Shown: positions 25,153 through 35,013 of the stretch, one piece after another | Position numbering within the stretch: the first letter of the stretch is position 1 | How the letters are laid out: each line of letters opens with the position of its first letter | Origin: CAWBRT01 sp963814745 | GTDB taxonomy: Bacteria > Acidobacteriota > Terriglobia > Terriglobales > Acidobacteriaceae | Reading direction: 5' to 3' | Assembly (NCBI GenBank): GCA_963814745.1 | Contig: CAWFEA010000004.1 | Span: forward strand, 310,001 to 374,000 | DNA length: 64,000 nt | Program-made: the position numbers and the translations under genes | The notes under the pieces: generated by a model | Told to the model about the DNA's origin: nothing | Seen by the model: the letters and a program-made list of their open reading frames with translations, nothing else | Databases searched by the model: none

Positions 25153-26481
25153 TCACGCGCGCACCGATTCTTTTCTCTGCTCGGGCGCCTGTGGCGAGAT
25201 CTCAGCGCTCTTACTCTTGACGGCAAAGAGCGTAACTATCGCTCCTAGCACACCCAGACATCCAAGCATGTACAGTCCGCTGGAGAAATTAGTCGAGAAC
25301 TGCTTGGCCCAGCCGAGCATGTAAGGGCCGGCAAAGCCGCCAAGGTTCCCCACCGAGTTGACAAGCGCAATCCCGGCGGCGGCGCCTGAGCCGGACAGGT
25401 AAGCGGATGGCAGTGGCCAGAACGGCGGATTGCTGCCGTTAATGCCAATCGTGGCGATGCAGAGCAGCGCAAGCGAAAGCGTGGTACGTCCGGCCAAACC
25501 GGCTCCCCACAGGCCGGCCACGATGAGCACGAAGGCGATAATCAAATGCCATTTGCGTTCCTTGCGGCGATCGGAGCTCCAGCCGAAGGCCAGCATGGCG
25601 ATGCAACCGATTACGTAAGGAATGAGCATGATCCAACCGGTCTGCATGTTGGTGTAGCCCTGCGCCTTGATAATTTGCGGCATGAACAGCCCAAGGCCGT
25701 AATTGGAGCCGGTGCGGGCAAAATAGATAATGCATAGCGCCCAAACCATTGGGTTCGTGAGGCTGCGCCACGCGCTCGACTCGGTCTTCTTTACGGCGAC
25801 CTGTTCACGATCCGCTTCCAACTCATGCGCTAGCCAGCTTTTCTCCGCCTCGGTGAGCCACTTTGCGTCCTTAGGTTTATCCGGCAGAACGAACAGCACC
25901 AGAAGGGGCAGCGCCAGCGCAGGCAGTCCCTCCATGATAAAGAGCCATTGCCAACCTTTGAAGCCGAGCGCCCCGTTGAGCAATTGCATGATCCCGGTTG
26001 AAATCGGCCCGCCAATGCCGAACGATAGCGGAATCGCCAGCATGAAGTAGGAAATAATTCGCGCCCGGTAGCGCGCCGGAAACCAGTAAGTCCAGTAGAG
26101 AATGACTCCCGGGAAAAAGCCCGCCTCGGCAATGCCCAGGATGAATCGCATGATCAGGAAGCTCTTGGACCCTTGCACCCAGGCCATCGCAATCGCCACC
26201 AGACCCCAGGTGAAAAGAATGCGAGCGATCCATATGCGAGCGCCGACTTTGGCCATGATCAGATTGCTGGGAATCTCGAAAATGAAGTACCCCCAAAAGA
26301 AAATGCCCGCGCCCAATCCATACATGTACGGGCTAAGTCCGATATCTTTATTCATCGTCAACGCGGCGAAGCCGACGTTCACCCGGTCGAGATACGAAAC
26401 AATGTACAGAAACACCATCAATGGTGTCAGCCTCCAGAAGATCTTGTTCATGACCTTCTGCTCATTGATAACTTGTTCCAT
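25153..26481 (-). CDS. MFS transporter, ACS family (paralogue of the downstream gene)
   Basis: A 442-residue permease of the same family as its downstream neighbour, with VSYLDRVNVGFAALTMN at the first helix and RFILGIAEAGFFPGVILYWTYWFP. The open frame reaches 26655, but the ATG at 26481 follows AGGAGATCACG and matches the family start, so it is used. Two ACS transporters in tandem suggest different but related carboxylates. The divergent ilvD/edd-type gene supports a sugar-acid substrate. Confidence 0.88.
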   Translation of the reverse strand: MEQVINEQKVMNKIFWRLTPLMVFLYIVSYLDRVNVGFAALTMNKDIGLSPYMYGLGAGIFFWGYFIFEIPSNLIMAKVGARIWIARILFTWGLVAIAMAWVQGSKSFLIMRFILGIAEAGFFPGVILYWTYWFPARYRARIISYFMLAIPLSFGIGGPISTGIMQLLNGALGFKGWQWLFIMEGLPALALPLLVLFVLPDKPKDAKWLTEAEKSWLAHELEADREQVAVKKTESSAWRSLTNPMVWALCIIYFARTGSNYGLGLFMPQIIKAQGYTNMQTGWIMLIPYVIGCIAMLAFGWSSDRRKERKWHLIIAFVLIVAGLWGAGLAGRTTLSLALLCIATIGINGSNPPFWPLPSAYLSGSGAAAGIALVNSVGNLGGFAGPYMLGWAKQFSTNFSSGLYMLGCLGVLGAIVTLFAVKSKSAEISPQAPEQRKESVRA

Positions 26482-26686
26482 CGTGATCTCCTGAGGCGCA
26501 CCTTCCCAGTTTCGCTGAGAGCCTGCCCGGCTGCGTGCGATAGTTTTGCGTACCCGCATTATGTGCTCTTGCACCCGCAATGACAATTGCGAAAACAAAA
26601 TTTGGGGCGCGAGGACCGGCTGTCCGCGGCAGACTTTTGGGGCTCGCCGAGACACGGCCGCCGGCGGCGACGGCGCGAAGGCGGAT

Positions 26687-26715
26687 TTGACAAGCGGTGT
26701 CTTCGGCGGTAGCTT
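26687..26715 (+). promoter_or_regulatory. possible sigma-70 promoter for the IlvD/Edd gene
   Basis: TTGACA at 26687-26692 is a perfect -35 box; TAGCTT at 26710-26715 is a weak -10 box with 17-bp spacing. It lies 100 bases upstream of the start in the 333-bp divergent region, where nothing else stands out. Based on consensus only. Confidence 0.25.
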
Positions 26716-26814
26716 TCGGGAAGACTGCTATTTTGAAAGGTGAAACTCCGGCAGATCGCGCTTTCCGCCAGTCAGAGAACGACGCCTGCGTGCTGCTCCG
26801 GAACTGCTCTCATT

Positions 26815-28570
26815 ATGAAAAACGATAAAGAAAAGACCGGCCTCCGCAAGGGACTCACCAGTTACGGAGACGAGGAATTCTCCCTGTTTCTGCGCAAGGC
26901 ATTCATCAAGGGTGCGGGCTTTACCAACGATGTGCTCGTCCCGCCCCATTGTGGGAATCATCAACACCGGAAGCGACTATAACCCTTGCCACGGGAACGC
27001 GCCGCAACTGATTGAAGCGGTCAAACGCGGGGTGATGCTGGCCGGGGGATTGCCGATTGTGTTCCCGACCATCTCCATCCACGAAAGTTTTGCCTATCCC
27101 ACGAGCATGTTTCTGCGCAACCTGTTGTCGATCGACACCGAAGAGATGATCCGGGCGCAGCCGATGGACTCCGTGGTGATGATCGGCGGATGCGATAAGA
27201 ACGTGCCGGCGCAGTTGATGGGCGCGGCCTCGGCGGGGATTCCGGCGATCTCGCTGGTGAGCGGAGCCATGCTCACGGGCGGGCATCGCGGCGTACGGGT
27301 CGGCGCTTGCACCGACTGCCGGCGCTACTGGGGGATGTATCGCGGAGAGCAGATCGATTCCGGCGAGATCGAAGAGGTCAATAACGCTCTGGTGCCGAGC
27401 GTCGGCTTCTGCTCGGTGATGGGAACGGCCAGCACGGTTGCCTGCATGGCGGAGGCGCTTGGCATGATGATACCGGGCGGAGCCTGCCCGCCGGCGGTGA
27501 CCGCCGACCGCATGCGTATTGCCGAAGCAAGCGGCTTGCAGGCGGTGAAGATGATCGGGCAAAAACTCACGCCCGATAAGATCATGACTCCGAAGGCCAT
27601 CGAGAACGCGATGCGGGTTTTGCTGGCGATTGGCGGCTCTACCAACGGCATCGTCCACCTGTCCGCCATTGCCGGCCGGCTGGGAATCGCCATCGACATG
27701 GATGGCTGGGACGCGATGAGCCGCGAAACTCCGGTGCTGGTCGATCTGAAGCCTTCGGGCCAGGGTTACATGGAAGACTTCCACCGGGCGGGCGGAATGC
27801 TCGCCTTGTTGCGCGAACTGAAGCCGCTGCTGCATCTGGACGCCTTGACGGTGACTGGACGCACCTGGGAAGAAGAGCTGGCCAAGGCCCCGGCGCCATT
27901 TAAGCAGGACCTGATCCGGCCGCTCAACAACCCCATTTATAAAGTCGGCGGAGTCGCCGTGCTGAAAGGCAATCTGGCGCCCGGCGGAGCGCTCATCAAG
28001 CAATCTGCCGCCTCCGCCAACCTGATGGAGCATGAAGGCCGCGCGGTGGTGTTTGAGAATGCCCCGGATATGGCGGCGCGGATCGATGATCCTGATCTCG
28101 ACGTCAAAGCCGACGACATCCTGGTGCTGAAGAACATCGGCCCGATCGGCGCGCCGGGCATGCCCGAAGCCGGTTATCTTCCCATCCCGAAGAAACTTGC
28201 CCGGCAGGGCGTGAAGGACATGGTCCGCATCTCCGACGGCAGAATGAGCGGCACCGCGTTCGGCACCATCGTTCTGCACCTGATGCCGGAGTCGGCGATC
28301 GGCGGCCCGCTGGGCCTGGTTCGCTCGGGCGACCGCATACGGCTTAGCGTGAGCGAGCGCTCGATCAGCCTGCTGGTGAGCGATGCCGAGCTGAAACAGC
28401 GCGCGGCCGCCTGGGTGAAGCCGGAAAGAAAAGACGATCAGAGAGGTTACCGCAAGCTGTTCTTCGATTCGGTTACGCAGGCCGACCAGGGATGCGACTT
28501 CAGCTTCCTGCGCGCGCCTGAAATCAAGGAGACGGTGCCCAAACCGCGGGCGCAAAAAGTCTCCCGGTAA
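26815..28570 (+). CDS. IlvD/Edd-family dehydratase, probably sugar-acid dehydratase (frameshift near 26938)
   Basis: About 584 residues after removing one extra base near 26938, which joins KGAGFTNDVL to SRPIVGIINTGSDYNPCHGN. The iron-sulfur ligands sit in GGCDKNVPAQ and GACTDCRR, and there is PGGACPPAV. The C-terminal half has RISDGRMSGTAFGTIVLH. The family dehydrates dihydroxy acids. The CTDCRRYW segment is characteristic of the aldonic-acid branch (L-arabinonate, D-xylonate or related) rather than of valine/isoleucine DHAD. The divergent ACS transporters support this. Exact substrate unknown. Confidence 0.85.
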
Positions 28571-28654
28571 ACGATCCCCAACCCGCGTAGCGGGCGGAAG
28601 CAGAAGGCCCTCGCCGTTGACTGCCTCTGTTTATGGGCCGAGCCCGTTTCACGA

Positions 28655-28793
28655 TGTCATTCTGAGCGAGCGGAGGGAGCGAAGAATCCCAATACTGCGG
28701 GGAGGTCAAGCACAGCCTTCGGTTCACTCAAAAAGCCCTGACCGCGCGCATACGGACGATCTCGTGGGATGCTTCGCTACGCTCAGCATGACA
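28655..28793. repeat. dispersed element with TGTCATTCTGAGCG ends, copy A
   Basis: The left end TGTCATTCTGAGCGA with GAAGAATC further in, and the right end GCTTCGCTACGCTCAGCATGA, are inverted relatives of each other. The same pair of ends occurs at 30304-30393, on the other side of argG. The interior differs in length and sequence. It fills the space between the dehydratase gene and the 3' end of argG. Confidence 0.7.
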
Positions 28794-28833
28794 CCGTAAA
28801 ACGTGTTTCTTTTCGACCGCACCCACACTTCGT

Positions 28834-30198
28834 TCAACTTTTTGCCTTCGCATCTTTCGCCGGGTCCGTCACCCCGTCCAGCAGGCGCAGCCCCTCGAAG
28901 GCGCCGGGACCGATCAGCCCGGTATGCGCGTAGATAAACAGTTTCGCCCGGCTGTCGGTGATGTCGAGGTTGCGCATGGTCAACTGCCCGATGCGATCGG
29001 CCGGGGTGAATGCACCCTCCGTGTTCTTCTCCATTGTCAGGCGCTCCGGCGCATAGGTCAGGTTGGGGCTCTCGGTATTCAGAATCGTGTAGTCGTTGCC
29101 GCGCCGCAACTCCAGGGTCACCTCGCCGGTGACGGGCTTGGCCACCCAGCGCTGCATGGTCTCGCGCAGCATCATCGATTGCGGATCGAACCACCGGCCC
29201 TCATACATCAGGCGGCCTAAACGTCGTCCCATGTCACGGTATTGCTCGATCGTGCCTTCGTTATGGATTCCCGTGATCAGCCGCTCGTAGGCTATGAACA
29301 GCAGCGCCATGCCCGGCGCTTCGTAAACCCCGCGGCTTTTGGCCTCGATGATGCGGTTCTCGATCTGGTCCGACATGCCGAGGCCGTGGCGCCCGCCGGT
29401 TGCATTCGCCTCCAGAACCAGCTCAACTTCGCTGGTGAAAGTCTTGCCGTTCAACGCCACCGGCAGCCCTTCTTCGAAGCGTACGCGCACCTCTTCCCGC
29501 TTGATTTCCACGTCGTCGCGCCAGTGGGCAACACCCATAATGGGCTCAACGATCTTCATCCCCTTGTTGAGGAACTCCAGATCTTTCGCCTCGTGGGTCG
29601 CGCCCCAGATATTGGAGTCGGTCGAGTAGGCTTTTTCTTTACTCATGCGATAACCGAGGCCGGCCTTTTCGAGCAGCTCCGACATCTCCTTGCGTCCGCC
29701 AAGCTCGTCGATGAACCGCTGGTCGAGCCAGGGTTTGTAGACCCGCAGGTTCGGGTTGACCAGCAGTCCATAGCGGTAGAAGCGCTCGATGTCGTTGCCC
29801 TTGTAGGTGCTGCCGTCGCCCCATATATTGACGTCGTCTTCCTTCATCGCGCCCACCAGCATGGTGCCGGTAACGGCGCGCCCGATCGGCGTGGTATTGA
29901 AGTAGGGAACGCCGGCGGTCGAGATGTGGAAGGCTCCGCACTGCAAGGCCGCCAGGCCCTCGCGCACCAGTTGCACCCGGCAGTCGAGCAGGCGAGCTTT
30001 TTCCGCGCCGCATTCCAGGGCCCGGCGCGGGATATCGTCGTAGTTTGACTCGTCGGGCTGCCCCAGGTTCGCGGTGTAGCAGTAAGGGATTGCTCCCTTC
30101 TCGCGCATCCAGTAGATGCCCGCGCTGGTGTCCAAGCCTCCCGAGAAGGCAATGCCGACTTTTTCTCCCACCGGGAGAGATTGCAGAATAGTGCTCAT
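28834..30198 (-). CDS. argG: argininosuccinate synthase
   Basis: A 454-residue ATP-dependent ligase that joins citrulline and aspartate in arginine synthesis. The N-terminal P-loop-like AFSGGLDTSAGIYWM near residue 16, and the segments TANLGQPDE, NIWGDGSTYKGNDIERFYRYG and DSNIWGATHEAKDLE, are characteristic of the longer, E. coli-like ArgG subtype (447 aa). The frame is open to 30309, but the ATG at 30198 with GAGGACC upstream begins the family homology. It stands alone, bracketed by two copies of a dispersed repeat, with no other arg gene in the window. Confidence 0.95.
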   Translation of the reverse strand: MSTILQSLPVGEKVGIAFSGGLDTSAGIYWMREKGAIPYCYTANLGQPDESNYDDIPRRALECGAEKARLLDCRVQLVREGLAALQCGAFHISTAGVPYFNTTPIGRAVTGTMLVGAMKEDDVNIWGDGSTYKGNDIERFYRYGLLVNPNLRVYKPWLDQRFIDELGGRKEMSELLEKAGLGYRMSKEKAYSTDSNIWGATHEAKDLEFLNKGMKIVEPIMGVAHWRDDVEIKREEVRVRFEEGLPVALNGKTFTSEVELVLEANATGGRHGLGMSDQIENRIIEAKSRGVYEAPGMALLFIAYERLITGIHNEGTIEQYRDMGRRLGRLMYEGRWFDPQSMMLRETMQRWVAKPVTGEVTLELRRGNDYTILNTESPNLTYAPERLTMEKNTEGAFTPADRIGQLTMRNLDITDSRAKLFIYAHTGLIGPGAFEGLRLLDGVTDPAKDAKAKS

Positions 30199-30303
30199 GA
30201 ATGGTCCTCTTCGCTGCGTATGAGGTGACCCCTCTAATTTAAATCTCCGGCGGGAAAAAATATATGGTGGGGTGAATTTACTCTGATCGCGCCTTTTTTG
30301 AAG

Positions 30304-30393
30304 TGTCATTCTGAGCGACCAGCGGGAGCGAAGAATCTGCTTTTCGCTGGTGGTGCAGGAAAAGCAGATCCTTCGCTGCGCTCAGGATGACAC
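30304..30393. repeat. dispersed element with TGTCATTCTGAGCG ends, copy B
   Basis: Begins TGTCATTCTGAGCGA and ends CTTCGCTGCGCTCAGGATGACA, an imperfect terminal inverted repeat around a second small hairpin (AGCAGAT...). Related to copy A at 28655-28793. It lies in the roughly 480-bp gap between the argG start and the TolB-like gene; apart from an AT-rich patch near 30245, nothing else was seen in that gap. Confidence 0.7.
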
Positions 30394-30679
30394 GTCTTTG
30401 AACACAGGAACTGCCGACTGTAACTGTTGAGAAGGCGATTTTTCGCCAATTATCCTGAAAACTCGTAGAACTTACGCCAATTTTGTCGTGGTGCCGACTC
30501 AGTACCGGGGTAACTTGACGGCCACCGGATTCAAGCTAATCTTGCTCTGGCAGAACTTTTGGGATTTAACATGGGAACGATCTCGGTGCTGGCGTTGCCG
30601 TTAACCGTGGTTATACAACCGTGAACATATTGTCCGGGAGAATCGGCTCGTTATTCGTGATGTTGACGCATGAATCAAA

Positions 30680-31690
30680 ATGGCTAAGCCGAGCTTAAAT
30701 CTCGTCAGGACAGTGGCTTATTTGCTATGCCTACTCACGGTATCTGCCTGTCGATCAGCCCACCGTTACGAAATTTCTCCGGTCAGCTTCAGTCCAGACG
30801 GGAAATCGATATTTTTTTCCTACACAGATTCCGGCACCTGCTTCATTTATAAGGCACTGCTGGACAGCGGCAATGCGAAACGAATTACCAAGGCGACGAC
30901 CGGGTGCGAGTCGAGCCCCGTCGTTTCCGGTGATGGCAGAGTCATTGCGTACTCGTACACACCGGGAAATGGGGCGCACGCAAGGATTGTTATCGGAAAC
31001 ATTGACCAAGGGGAGTATCGAGAACTTGACTCGCATGAAGCCGACGACATGTTTCCGGCGTTCGCACCGGACAACAAGCATGTCTATTTTTGCCGCTCAA
31101 GATACTTCGGAAACTATTCTCCTGTTGCCGGTCGTCATGCGCATGATATTGATATCTTTTCCGCTGACTTGACGGATGACAAGGTGAGGCAGCTAACGGA
31201 TGAGCATTTCTACACGGTTTCACCGCTCTCAGTGTCTGCTGACGGCAAGAACCTTCTTTTCAAAACATACGGCGATAGCGGGTCGGTACTAAAGCTCTAT
31301 TCACTAAAAACTCCGGGGAGTTCCAAGGTCACAATGCAGCCTCAGATTGCTGGCGCGCCCATCATATCCGGAAAACCGTGGCCTTTCTTTGGAGACCCTT
31401 TCTTCCTGCCTGACGGACGAACTATCATCTTCATGGCAGCGACAGAAGGGAGAGATATTTTCGATTACGACGTTTACCGCATGAAACTGGACGGCGGTTC
31501 CCCTGAAAGGCTGACCGAAGGAAATGGCCATGCTTCTGGAGTGCGCCCTTCACCCGACGGGAAAGTGGCCATCTTCTCCAAATGGAGATTGGATGGACAC
31601 AAGACTCCAATCAGTAATGAGCTTTACCTATTAGACTTGCAGACCCGTGCAATTTCGCCCGTTAAGCTGAGTGGCCTATTGAATAAATGA
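30680..31690 (+). CDS. TolB-like beta-propeller lipoprotein
   Basis: A 336-residue exported protein. Residues 1-24 form a lipoprotein signal ending in the lipobox LTVSAC, so Cys24 should be lipidated. The mature part is built of repeated blades with the PD40/TolB pattern SFSPDGKSIFFSY, PAFAPDNKHVYFCR, SVSADGKNLLFKTY and FFLPDGRTIIFMA, which form a beta-propeller used for protein or glycan contacts. It is visibly less GC-rich than its neighbours, a possible sign of transfer. No partner gene is adjacent, so the role is unknown. Confidence 0.75.
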   Translation: MAKPSLNLVRTVAYLLCLLTVSACRSAHRYEISPVSFSPDGKSIFFSYTDSGTCFIYKALLDSGNAKRITKATTGCESSPVVSGDGRVIAYSYTPGNGAHARIVIGNIDQGEYRELDSHEADDMFPAFAPDNKHVYFCRSRYFGNYSPVAGRHAHDIDIFSADLTDDKVRQLTDEHFYTVSPLSVSADGKNLLFKTYGDSGSVLKLYSLKTPGSSKVTMQPQIAGAPIISGKPWPFFGDPFFLPDGRTIIFMAATEGRDIFDYDVYRMKLDGGSPERLTEGNGHASGVRPSPDGKVAIFSKWRLDGHKTPISNELYLLDLQTRAISPVKLSGLLNK

Positions 31691-31736
31691 TATTGTTCGC
31701 ACGAATCGAGGGTGCCATAGTGATCGGGGCGGGTAG

Positions 31737-31823
31737 CCCATATTTGCCTTCTTTTGGCAAACGTGGGGTAGTTCCAAAACTCAAGAAAAAGCCCACGTCT
31801 TCCAACGACGGGCAGATGTGGGG
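31737..31823. repeat. two adjacent palindromes of the GTGGGG type
   Basis: CCCATATTTGCC and GGCAAACGTGGG form a hairpin at 31737-31768. About 25 bases later CCCACGTC and GATGTGGGG form another, at about 31791-31823. Both resemble the GTGGGGCACC ends of the 217-bp repeat. They lie 3' of the TolB-like gene and might act as terminators, but no T-run follows. Confidence 0.4.
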
Positions 31824-31939
31824 CACCTGCTCAGCAGCATTATGTTCTCACCCAATTGTTGTAAACAGGCGTTAGCACAACTTACACCCAAAACGGGAAT
31901 CGCTGGCCGACGGTCTTCGCCGCTCCCGCTGTTGTCGCT

Positions 31940-32140
31940 CTACTCTTCCGGCAGCACCGGAAGCGCCACCGCATTGACGGCCGCCGGATCGTCGCGCAGT
32001 TTCAGATACAGCAGCGTGCCATTCGGACGCGGCACAGTGAGCGTGGCATCGGCGAATCCCATCGGCACCGGCACGACGTGGGTGAACGCCGCGCCGGAGG
32101 CAACCGAATCAATTAAGAAAAGATTCGCCCCGAATAACCC
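31940..32140 (-). pseudogene. possible gene remnant (about 66 codons, no start)
   Basis: Reading from about 32137 to a stop at 31940, the frame gives protein-like sequence containing GANLFLIDSVASGAAF and NGTLLYLKLRDDPAAVN. There is no start codon in the frame, and it opens just after a stop. It resembles the C-terminal end of an exported protein but matches no family I can name. It occupies much of the 457-bp gap between the TolB-like and YbaK genes. Confidence 0.25.
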
Positions 32141-32147
32141 GCTCTAC

Positions 32148-32654
32148 TTAGAAATTCGCCGCATTGCGCTGCGTCAAGCGCATGGCGGCATTGGCCGCGA
32201 CCACATTCATCACCTGCGGGTTGACCAAGTTGCGGTAATCGCTATACGCCATTCTCAGCAGCTCACGATGCGAGCCTGCGTTGAAGGCAATTTCGTCGTC
32301 CTCGCTCAAGGTCTGGTCAACATAAACGGGCAGGTTATAGAGATTGCCGAACGGCGGCATGGCTCCCACCTCGCAATCGGGAAAGACGTGGGCAAACTGG
32401 TGCTCATGGGCCAGCAAGACCTCCTTGGCGCCCAGCGATCTTTTCAGCGCGCCGAGATCCACATGCTTGGAGCCGGGCACCACCACCATCGCCAGCGCCC
32501 CATCGACAAGCACTATCACCGATTTTGCGATCTCCTTGCCCGGGGTGTGGGTCATGGCCGCAATGGCGGCGGCAGTATAGGCAGTGGAGTGGCTCACGGT
32601 AACGTAGCGAATGTTCTTTCCGTCCAATATCTCTTTCAGTCGGCTGATCGGCAT
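32148..32654 (-). CDS. YbaK/EbsC-family aminoacyl-tRNA deacylase
   Basis: A 168-residue protein of the YbaK/ProX fold, which hydrolyses mischarged aminoacyl-tRNA such as Cys- or Ala-tRNA(Pro). Visible features are the N-terminal helix, the conserved Lys in PGKEIAKSVIVLVDG near residue 50, HVDLGALKRSLGAKEV, and the loop GAMPPFGNLYNLPVYVD near 110. The ATG at 32654 has a strong GAGGAGG site and is preferred over the frame opening at 32747. It is a stand-alone domain. The exact tRNA substrate is not evident. Confidence 0.85.
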   Translation of the reverse strand: MPISRLKEILDGKNIRYVTVSHSTAYTAAAIAAMTHTPGKEIAKSVIVLVDGALAMVVVPGSKHVDLGALKRSLGAKEVLLAHEHQFAHVFPDCEVGAMPPFGNLYNLPVYVDQTLSEDDEIAFNAGSHRELLRMAYSDYRNLVNPQVMNVVAANAAMRLTQRNAANF

Positions 32655-33132
32655 AGAACCTCCTCTGAAGGCTGACGCTAAATGCTCACCGGTTGGCGAA
32701 AAAATCGACGGCGACCACTCCGGCAGGCGGAGCTCGCCGGAGACCACCGGAGTTTACAGACCGGAAATACGCTTAGTTTGCAAACTGGAAAAGGATCTCC
32801 GGGCTTCACTGCCGGGATGAACGGCGACCACCTCGATGCGCGCAGCCCGCACCGGGAACGGACCAGAGTTTCGGAAATAATTCGAGGATCGCAGGCGGCG
32901 GGCGTAAAGGCGAAAGCTTCCGCCAGAGGGTCGCGTAACGAGAGCGACTTGGGCCGTGAGCACATGCTTCACCACATCCGGCCGGACGCCTTTGCCGGTC
33001 CCCACCTGTACCGTAGTCGCGCGGACGGGCGGTAGGATCGTTCTGCGGGAACGAATCCGGTCAGAGTATGTCACCAGGATGGGAAGAAGGAAAGCGAATC
33101 CCTTTATTTTTTGGCAGGTTTTTTTCAGCAAC
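32655..33132. other. intergenic, no gene recognised
   Basis: About 480 bases between the YbaK gene start and the end of the GGDEF gene. Contains a GC-rich imperfect hairpin near 32715-32752 (CCGGCAGG...GGAGACCACCGG). Long reading frames here lack family features. Confidence 0.5.
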
Positions 33133-35013
33133 TCACCCCGACGCCGGTGACTTGGGGAAGGAGATGATTTTCCGGTCGCCGTGGTAGTGCTGCTGTTTTT
33201 GCGCGTACATGCGCTGATCCGCCACCGCCAGCAGTTGCTCCGCGTCGTCGCCGTCTTCCGGCAGGAAGGCGGACCCCACGCTGAGCGAAAGCGTCGGCTC
33301 TCCACAGACCCGCGTTCCGGCTTCCAGGGCGGATTCATTCATGCGCTCGGCCCTGGTGGCTGCCGCATCGGCCTTCAACCCGGGGGCGATGATGACGAAC
33401 TCGTCGCCGCCCATGCGGCCGACATAGTCGTAGTTGCGCGATGCGGATCGCAGTAGTTGGGCAAACAATTGCAACACCTTGTTGCCTTCCAGATGGCCGA
33501 ACTGGTCGTTGATCATCTTAAAACCGTCCAAATCACAAACCATGATGGCCAGCGAGTTGGCTTCGCGTTTGCAGCGCGAGATTTCCTCGTCCAGGTGCAT
33601 GAACAGCGAGCGCGCGTTGGGCAGACCGGTCAGGTAATCGGTCGTCGCCGAGTTCTCGGCCTGCTGGAAGCGCAGCGCGTTTTCGACCGAAAGAGCGACT
33701 TTCGGGCTAATTGCCAGCAGGATCCGCAGATCGTCCCGATTGAACACCTCCGTGCCCGCACGGTACAGCGTGAGCACGCCAACCGTGGCGTTGGGGCTGT
33801 TGAGAGGCACCGATATGGCGGATGTCAGCTCCGGAAGACGGCTGCGGTCGGAAACCGATCCGAATTCCAATGCCGGATTTCCGTTGAGAATCGGGGTTCC
33901 CTTTTCGGCGACCCACCCCGAGAGACCCTGGCCGACGCGCAGAGTGAGCGAAGAGAGCACCCTGAAGTGATCTCCCGCAATGTGTTGGGGCAGAAGCTGG
34001 TTCTCGTTTTTTACATAGACGACAATCGAGTTATACGGCACCAGGCGGCGCAAACGCACCGAGAGCAGCGACAGAGTTTCATCGAGGCTCAGCGAATTCC
34101 CCAGATCGTGACTGATCTCGTACAACATTTGGGCCTCCTGCCGGGCGGCGGCGATGGAGGTCAGGAAACTGCCGTCGCCTAGCATTGCTCTTTCATAGCG
34201 GTCATCTGCGGCAACGGCGTCCCGTTTGCCGGGAGCCGCCAGGTCACGCAGGCGCGGCCAATTCTGCTCCAGCGCGGCCACCACTTTGGGGTCAAATTGG
34301 GTACCGGCCAGCGCCCCCACTTGCTGCAGCGCTTCCGACATAGGCAAGGCACGACGGTACTGACGCTCGGAACACAGCGCATCGAGGCAATCCACCACGC
34401 TCAGAATGCGTGCGCCCATCGGAATCTCCTCGCCGCGCTTGCCGAACGGATAGCCGGCTCCGTCCCAGCGTTCGTGGTGCGCCTCGACGATCGGAACCAC
34501 TGGATAGGGAAAATTCACGTGGCTGAGGATCTCCGCTCCGATCAGCGGATGGATCTTCATCTTCTCGAACTCTTCCGGTGTCAGACGCCCGGGTTTGTTG
34601 ATGATTTGCTCGGGAACCGCCAGCTTGCCGATGTCGTGCAGCAGCGCAGCCGCTCCCAGCGCTTCCATTTCCTCGCCGTTGAGTGACATAGCCTTGCCAA
34701 TCTCCAGCGAGTAAACCCACAGGCGTTCCAGGTGCCCCTGGGTGCTCTGCTCCTTGGCCTCGATGGCCAGGGCCAGGGATTTGATTGTGCGCAAGTGCAG
34801 ACACGACATTTCCTCGGCCTGCTTGCAGCGGACTTCCAGTTGCTCTATCGATTGGCGATAGTAGAGACAGGCGGCATAGATGAATGCCAGAATGCCTACA
34901 ACCAGGTGGAGGACAAATTGGGTCCACTGCCCCCAGCCGGCGGAAAAATAGGCGGCCCAGAAGCCGAGGATTCCAACGCTAACCGCCAAAACCACCAGTA
35001 ACTTTGTCCGCAT
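33133..35013 (-). CDS. HD-GYP, GAF and GGDEF domain protein (cyclic-di-GMP turnover)
   Basis: A 626-residue protein. Two N-terminal membrane helices (residues 5-52) lead to an HD-GYP phosphodiesterase domain with LLHDIGKLAVPEQI near 127 and HHERWDGAGYP near 175. Next comes a GAF domain (about 290-440), then a diguanylate cyclase domain with intact RMGGDEF near 545. It can in principle both make and break cyclic di-GMP, with the GAF domain as sensor. It is divergent from an AAA+/PilZ regulator, so the pair may form a local signalling unit. Combining HD-GYP and GGDEF in one chain is less common than EAL-GGDEF. Confidence 0.9.
   Translation of the reverse strand: MRTKLLVVLAVSVGILGFWAAYFSAGWGQWTQFVLHLVVGILAFIYAACLYYRQSIEQLEVRCKQAEEMSCLHLRTIKSLALAIEAKEQSTQGHLERLWVYSLEIGKAMSLNGEEMEALGAAALLHDIGKLAVPEQIINKPGRLTPEEFEKMKIHPLIGAEILSHVNFPYPVVPIVEAHHERWDGAGYPFGKRGEEIPMGARILSVVDCLDALCSERQYRRALPMSEALQQVGALAGTQFDPKVVAALEQNWPRLRDLAAPGKRDAVAADDRYERAMLGDGSFLTSIAAARQEAQMLYEISHDLGNSLSLDETLSLLSVRLRRLVPYNSIVVYVKNENQLLPQHIAGDHFRVLSSLTLRVGQGLSGWVAEKGTPILNGNPALEFGSVSDRSRLPELTSAISVPLNSPNATVGVLTLYRAGTEVFNRDDLRILLAISPKVALSVENALRFQQAENSATTDYLTGLPNARSLFMHLDEEISRCKREANSLAIMVCDLDGFKMINDQFGHLEGNKVLQLFAQLLRSASRNYDYVGRMGGDEFVIIAPGLKADAAATRAERMNESALEAGTRVCGEPTLSLSVGSAFLPEDGDDAEQLLAVADQRMYAQKQQHYHGDRKIISFPKSPASG

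Noticed and set aside
26921..28555. A 544-codon minus-strand frame opposite the dehydratase gene
   Set aside because: It has no recognisable domain and the plus strand carries an unambiguous IlvD/Edd protein; long antisense frames are expected at this GC content.
28655..30393. Composite transposon around argG
   Set aside because: The flanking elements are short and carry no transposase; a MITE/REP-like nature is enough to explain them.
32678..33150. Reading frames in the gap between the YbaK and GGDEF genes
   Set aside because: Composition is erratic, starts lack ribosome-binding sites and no protein-like pattern appears. Treated as intergenic.
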